Shown here: positions 62,001-64,000 of the stretch, in pieces
Position numbering within the stretch: position 1 is the first letter of the stretch
Layout of the letters: every line of letters starts with the position of its first letter
From: Pelomonas sp963422775
GTDB lineage: Bacteria > Pseudomonadota > Gammaproteobacteria > Burkholderiales > Burkholderiaceae_C
Direction of reading: 5' to 3'
Length of the DNA stretch: 64,000 nt
Assembly (NCBI GenBank): GCA_963422775.4
Contig: CAUJSJ030000147.1
Coordinates: 1 to 64,000, forward strand
Made by a program: the position numbers and the translations under genes
Notes under the pieces: model-generated
What the model was told of the DNA's origin: nothing
The model's input: only the letters and a program-made list of their open reading frames with translations
Databases searched by the model: none

Positions 62001-62415
62001 CATCGCCCTCGATCACCTGACGCTTGCCCGCGTCGGGCTAATCCGGGCGATGCTGGAAGCCGGTCCCATGAACCTGCAGCCAACGCTAGACCTGCCGCAC
62101 GTCGCCGCCGCCGTCAACGGCCTCCGCGCCGCAGGAACGATGGATCACCTTCCCCGCGGCCTGCTCACCGCCGCGCTCTACCACTTCATCCGCGGCGAGC
62201 CCGCCCTTGCGCAGAAGCACCTGGCCGAAGCCCAGCAGATTGCCGAGCGTGGCCCGATGCCGCTCTTCCTCGCCGACATCCATCTGACGCGAGCCCGCCT
62301 GTTCCGCGACCGCGAGGCCCTCACCCAAGCCGCCACCCTCATCCGCGCCCTCGGCTATGGCCGCCGCACCGAGGAACTCGCCACCGCCGAAAAGGCCCTG
62401 GCCTCACCCGGATGA
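59032..62415 (+). CDS. KGGVGR-STAND-TPR protein, 3' part downstream of the IS
   Basis: The 1127 residues from GTG 59032 (in-frame sequence begins at 58984) are the bulk of the interrupted protein. In order: C half of the KGGVGR ATPase (EYDFVLIDSRTGITDTSG, LVLVLTANEQSLAGTEYV); a second alpha/beta TIR- or SLOG-like domain (KVALIGKSAKLQEYWPVMTT, DAAIMLIGNDLRAP, EIPLFAFVFKD); then the NB-ARC module with FGRETEL, Walker A AWGGAGKTS, Walker B TLLILDGIE and AHPLVREYF; and a TPR-like end. From 60046 it is a close copy of the gene at 53566, while the part before is AT-richer and unrelated. Expression of this fragment alone is doubtful since the start lies within the protein. Confidence 0.85.
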   Translation: MHHKGEQFLENLRNEWMSEYDFVLIDSRTGITDTSGICTIFMPDILVLVLTANEQSLAGTEYVTKHAPVRRDQLKKSRPPLTLVPVISRWDGREETKEADVWLNSIQSRLTHCVTDWFPTGRDVKELFMSLRIPHVAYFSFGEKLPALTDSTTDTEKPGFYYSKLADLLEALSDPLSDLDRLWRPRNNMRGWRKVALIGKSAKLQEYWPVMTTLLRNNGIEVVVQDELQSLSQSSPAVLREVIGNVDAAIMLIGNDLRAPSSPNVKSHLEIEYELIRELEIPLFAFVFKDRSSRFNESSEHHSAKDRFLDRIRREYVISEFTNGSDLRSKLTTLLSQLTRKISGTQLAKHAPKVLFGRETELAALDAAWDSDTLNVYTLVAWGGAGKTSLVFHWVQTRLAAKDWPSVERYFDWSFYSQGTGESRQHSADLFIAKALEFFGDPDPTQGGPHERGARLAGLIRQHRTLLILDGIEPLQYPPGDPQAGRLKDPALDALLRELAAENPGLVVITTRLHLANVEGWATAAEQKLDKLAQEAAVALLRHLQIVGADEELHAAWRDAGGHALTLSLLGHFIADAFDDRDIRHYRELKFEAADQEHQGRSAFKVMLAYERWLQSGGPERQRELAVLRLTGVFDRPMAKTCLQALRAEPAISGLTEALVKLTPQQWNIAVKRLSEVELLSVSPDTIDAHPLVREYFAVQLKREQPQAFQAAHSRLFDYLCENTPHHPDGLDGLAPLYEAVSHGCLAGRHQEACDKVYVDRILRGRGSDGFYSTFKLGAIGADLAAVAAFFDEPWSHVSTNLTAADQAWLLNEAAFRLRALGRLTEALQPMRASGEMDVGVAEWNGAAVSYSNLSELEVALGRLPDAVTDARQLIAHADRSGDAFWRMAARTTATDALHQFGQRAEAGALFAEAERMQQEMQPQLNLLYSVQGFQYCDWLLAPAEQAAWRCWLDQPLSNSKSQILDGLAEVERRATTTLDWGTQFAALLDIALDHLTLARVGLIRAMLEAGPMNLQPTLDLPHVAAAVNGLRAAGTMDHLPRGLLTAALYHFIRGEPALAQKHLAEAQQIAERGPMPLFLADIHLTRARLFRDREALTQAATLIRALGYGRRTEELATAEKALASPG
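60046..62403. repeat. 2.36-kb direct repeat, copy 2 (NB-ARC-TPR module)
   Basis: Direct repeat of 54124-56481, same orientation and length (2358 bp). Differences are mostly single bases, with a few clustered changes in the TPR part. Recombination between the copies would delete the TIR gene, the KGGVGR part and the IS in one step. Confidence 0.85.
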
Positions 62416-62446
62416 TTCATGCCCTCCCGGCGCCCGGCCAGATGGC

Positions 62447-62473
62447 AAAAGGGCACCGCAAGCGGTGCCCTTT
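62447..62473. terminator. Bidirectional intrinsic terminator
   Basis: GGGCACCGC (62451-62459) and GCGGTGCCC (62462-62470) pair perfectly around AA, flanked by AAAA on the left and TTT on the right, so it works on both strands. It separates the STAND gene and the convergent TonB receptor gene. Confidence 0.88.
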
Positions 62474-62512
62474 CTTCATGGCGAGCCGGGTTGCCCCGGC
62501 CCGGAGGCTTCA

Positions 62513-64000
62513 TCAGAAGCTGTACTGCGCGCTGACCCGGTAGCCGCGGCCCGACGTGAAGTAGTTGTGGCCGATCATGCCGATGTGCTGCTGCATGATC
62601 TGCTTGTACGTCTTGTTGGTCAGGTTGGTGGCATCCAGGCCCAGGGACAGATCGTTGCCGACCTTCACGTGCAGACCGGCATCCACCTGCCCATACCCGT
62701 CAGCCCACAGCGGCAGACCCACGGGCAGGTTGTGCTGACCGTAAGTGGCGCTCGCCGGGTTGGTGTCCAGCGCATTGGTCTGGTTCGGGCCGGTGTTGTC
62801 CGAGTTCAGCGCCACGCCGTAGAGGTATTTGCCGCGGTAGTTGTAGGCGATGCGCGCGGAGATCGGACCACGGTCGTAGAGCAGCGCGATGTTGAAGGTG
62901 TTCTTCGACAGGTTGTCCAGCGGCATGTCGCCGAAGGAGCGGCCATCGGTGTCGCAGCCGTTGATGTACAGGTTCAGGTTGTCCTGGCCTGCACCCGGTG
63001 AGCAATAGCCGGTGTACACCGCGTTGTAGCGCTTGACCTTGCTGTCCACGTAGGTGTAGTTGGCCTGCAGGCCAATGCCCTGCAGCAGCGAAGGCAGCCC
63101 CTCGAAGTACTGCTGGTAGGCCAGTTCCACGCCGCGCGCGTAACCCTTGGCACCGTTGACCGGGCCGTTCAGCACGAAGTTGACCGGCTTGCCGTTGGCG
63201 TCGTTGATCGTGCGGTTGAAGGCCTGGTTGACGATGATGTCCTTCAGGTTCTTGTTGAAGACGGCCATCGTCATCGAACCGTTCTTCGCGAAGTACCACT
63301 CGGCCGTGATGTCCTCCTGGTCCGACCGGATCGGCTTGAGTTCCGGGTTGCCGCTGGCCGTGCCGGTCAGGTTCACCTTCTTGACGTTGGGCGGCACGCT
63401 GGTCGCATCCACCTCGATGGTCTGGTTCATCTGCAGGAAGCCCTGCATCTGGCTGAACTGCGGGCGCGCCAGCGCACGCGACGCGGCGAAGCGGAACTGC
63501 AGGCTGCCGTCGGCCGTGGCCTTGTACTTCAGGTTCAGGCTGGGCAGCCAGTCCGTGAAGCTCTGGTTGAAGTTCTGCTCCTTGGCGAACGGCGTCAGCT
63601 GCGGCACCGCCAGGCCCACCGCACCGGCCGGGGCGGCCTGCGTGGTCAGGATGGTGTAGCCGTCGGCCTGGTTCTTGGTGTGAACCACGCGCAGGCCGAC
63701 GTTGCCGTCGACAGGGAGCCCGACCTCATCGAAGGAGAAGCGCAGCTGGCTGTAGGCCGCCGTGGTGGTCTCGGCCTGGGTGTTGCGGCCGGCCGGGTCG
63801 GTGCCGAAGGAGGTGGGGTGCCACGCACCGCCGCCCTGGATGCTGTTGGCCTGCTGCGGGCAGCCCGCGCCGTCCCAGCCCGGCTTGAAGTTCGTGCACT
63901 CGTTCAGGTAGAGCTGGTGCAGCTTGTTGTAGCTGTTGGGCCAGTCGAACGCGACCGAAGCGGCCGGGAAATACAGCGACGGCAGGTTGGCCTTGCCACC
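62513..64000 (-). CDS. TonB-dependent outer-membrane receptor, C-terminal part (runs off window)
   Basis: About 495 residues of a receptor barrel, open to the window edge, so the plug and signal peptide lie outside. Typical TonB-receptor barrel features: KYKATADGSLQFRFAASRAL, ARPQFSQM, SGNPELKPIRSDQEDITAEW, and the terminal strand GRGYRVSAQYSF. The pattern resembles the carbohydrate-type receptor at 27640-30228. The stretch upstream of 63688 remains in frame (for example LYFPAASVAFDWPNSYNKLH) although it contains no start codon. Confidence 0.9.
   Translation of the reverse strand, partial: GGKANLPSLYFPAASVAFDWPNSYNKLHQLYLNECTNFKPGWDGAGCPQQANSIQGGGAWHPTSFGTDPAGRNTQAETTTAAYSQLRFSFDEVGLPVDGNVGLRVVHTKNQADGYTILTTQAAPAGAVGLAVPQLTPFAKEQNFNQSFTDWLPSLNLKYKATADGSLQFRFAASRALARPQFSQMQGFLQMNQTIEVDATSVPPNVKKVNLTGTASGNPELKPIRSDQEDITAEWYFAKNGSMTMAVFNKNLKDIIVNQAFNRTINDANGKPVNFVLNGPVNGAKGYARGVELAYQQYFEGLPSLLQGIGLQANYTYVDSKVKRYNAVYTGYCSPGAGQDNLNLYINGCDTDGRSFGDMPLDNLSKNTFNIALLYDRGPISARIAYNYRGKYLYGVALNSDNTGPNQTNALDTNPASATYGQHNLPVGLPLWADGYGQVDAGLHVKVGNDLSLGLDATNLTNKTYKQIMQQHIGMIGHNYFTSGRGYRVSAQYSF

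Noticed and set aside
53363..62415. Prophage or integrative element around the STAND cassette
   Set aside because: No integrase, phage structural genes, tRNA target or flanking attachment repeats were seen; only the IS inside the second STAND gene.

Overview
The window is GC-rich chromosomal DNA that most resembles a Burkholderiales betaproteobacterium of the Rubrivivax/Roseateles/Leptothrix kind. This is inferred from gene content: urea ABC transporter, TRAP transporter, egtBD, a homogentisate pathway operon, many TonB-dependent receptors and carbohydrate genes, plus C/G-run structured repeats. No rRNA, tRNA or CRISPR array was seen.

Layout. 1-1.9 kb: TRAP transporter operon (dctP-dctQ-dctM, minus strand), the dctM end carrying a one-base frameshift. 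1.9-2.2 kb: a 273-bp MITE-like element with long perfect inverted ends. 2.3-4.4 kb: egtB-egtD for ergothioneine. 4.5-4.9 kb: a DUF3592 membrane protein. 5.2-10.8 kb: urtABCDE urea uptake operon behind a sigma-54 promoter. 11-13.5 kb: a LytS/LytTR-type two-component pair and a secreted protein. 13.6-16.6 kb: an FtsX/MacB-like ABC exporter. 16.8-21.8 kb: an overlapping operon of a sugar-binding protein, an OmpR-type regulator, its sensor kinase and a tryptophan-halogenase-like flavoenzyme. 22-26 kb: a redox operon (yceI-azoR-F420 reductase-like-pirin) divergent from a LysR regulator. 26.2-30.2 kb: a sugar MFS permease and a TonB-dependent receptor. 30.4-36.5 kb: an aromatic catabolic operon (MBL protein, flavin monooxygenase, DUF2783, hmgA, fahA) divergent from an IclR regulator. 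37-39.7 kb: a second TonB receptor. 39.8-41.7 kb: an EamA exporter and a LysR regulator. 41.6-53.4 kb: a carbohydrate locus (GH27 alpha-galactosidase, GPH permease, LacI regulator, PfkB kinase, GH1 beta-glucosidase, two more halogenase-like flavoenzymes), interrupted by a Ter/HPF stress group. Two matching palindromes suggest that the LacI protein controls both halves of the sugar locus.

53.5-62.4 kb is the most unusual part: an NLR-like cassette. It has a STAND/NB-ARC-TPR protein with a DUF4062/TIR-like N terminus, a stand-alone TIR protein, and a second STAND-TPR protein with a KGGVGR P-loop N terminus. The two STAND-TPR halves are 2.36-kb direct repeats, while the N-terminal halves and the TIR gene are visibly AT-richer. 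The second STAND gene is split by a 1499-bp IS110-family (IS1111-like) element; removing the element exactly restores one 1246-residue frame. The likely role is cell-suicide type defence, by analogy with TIR/STAND systems; this is inference. The window ends inside a third TonB-dependent receptor.
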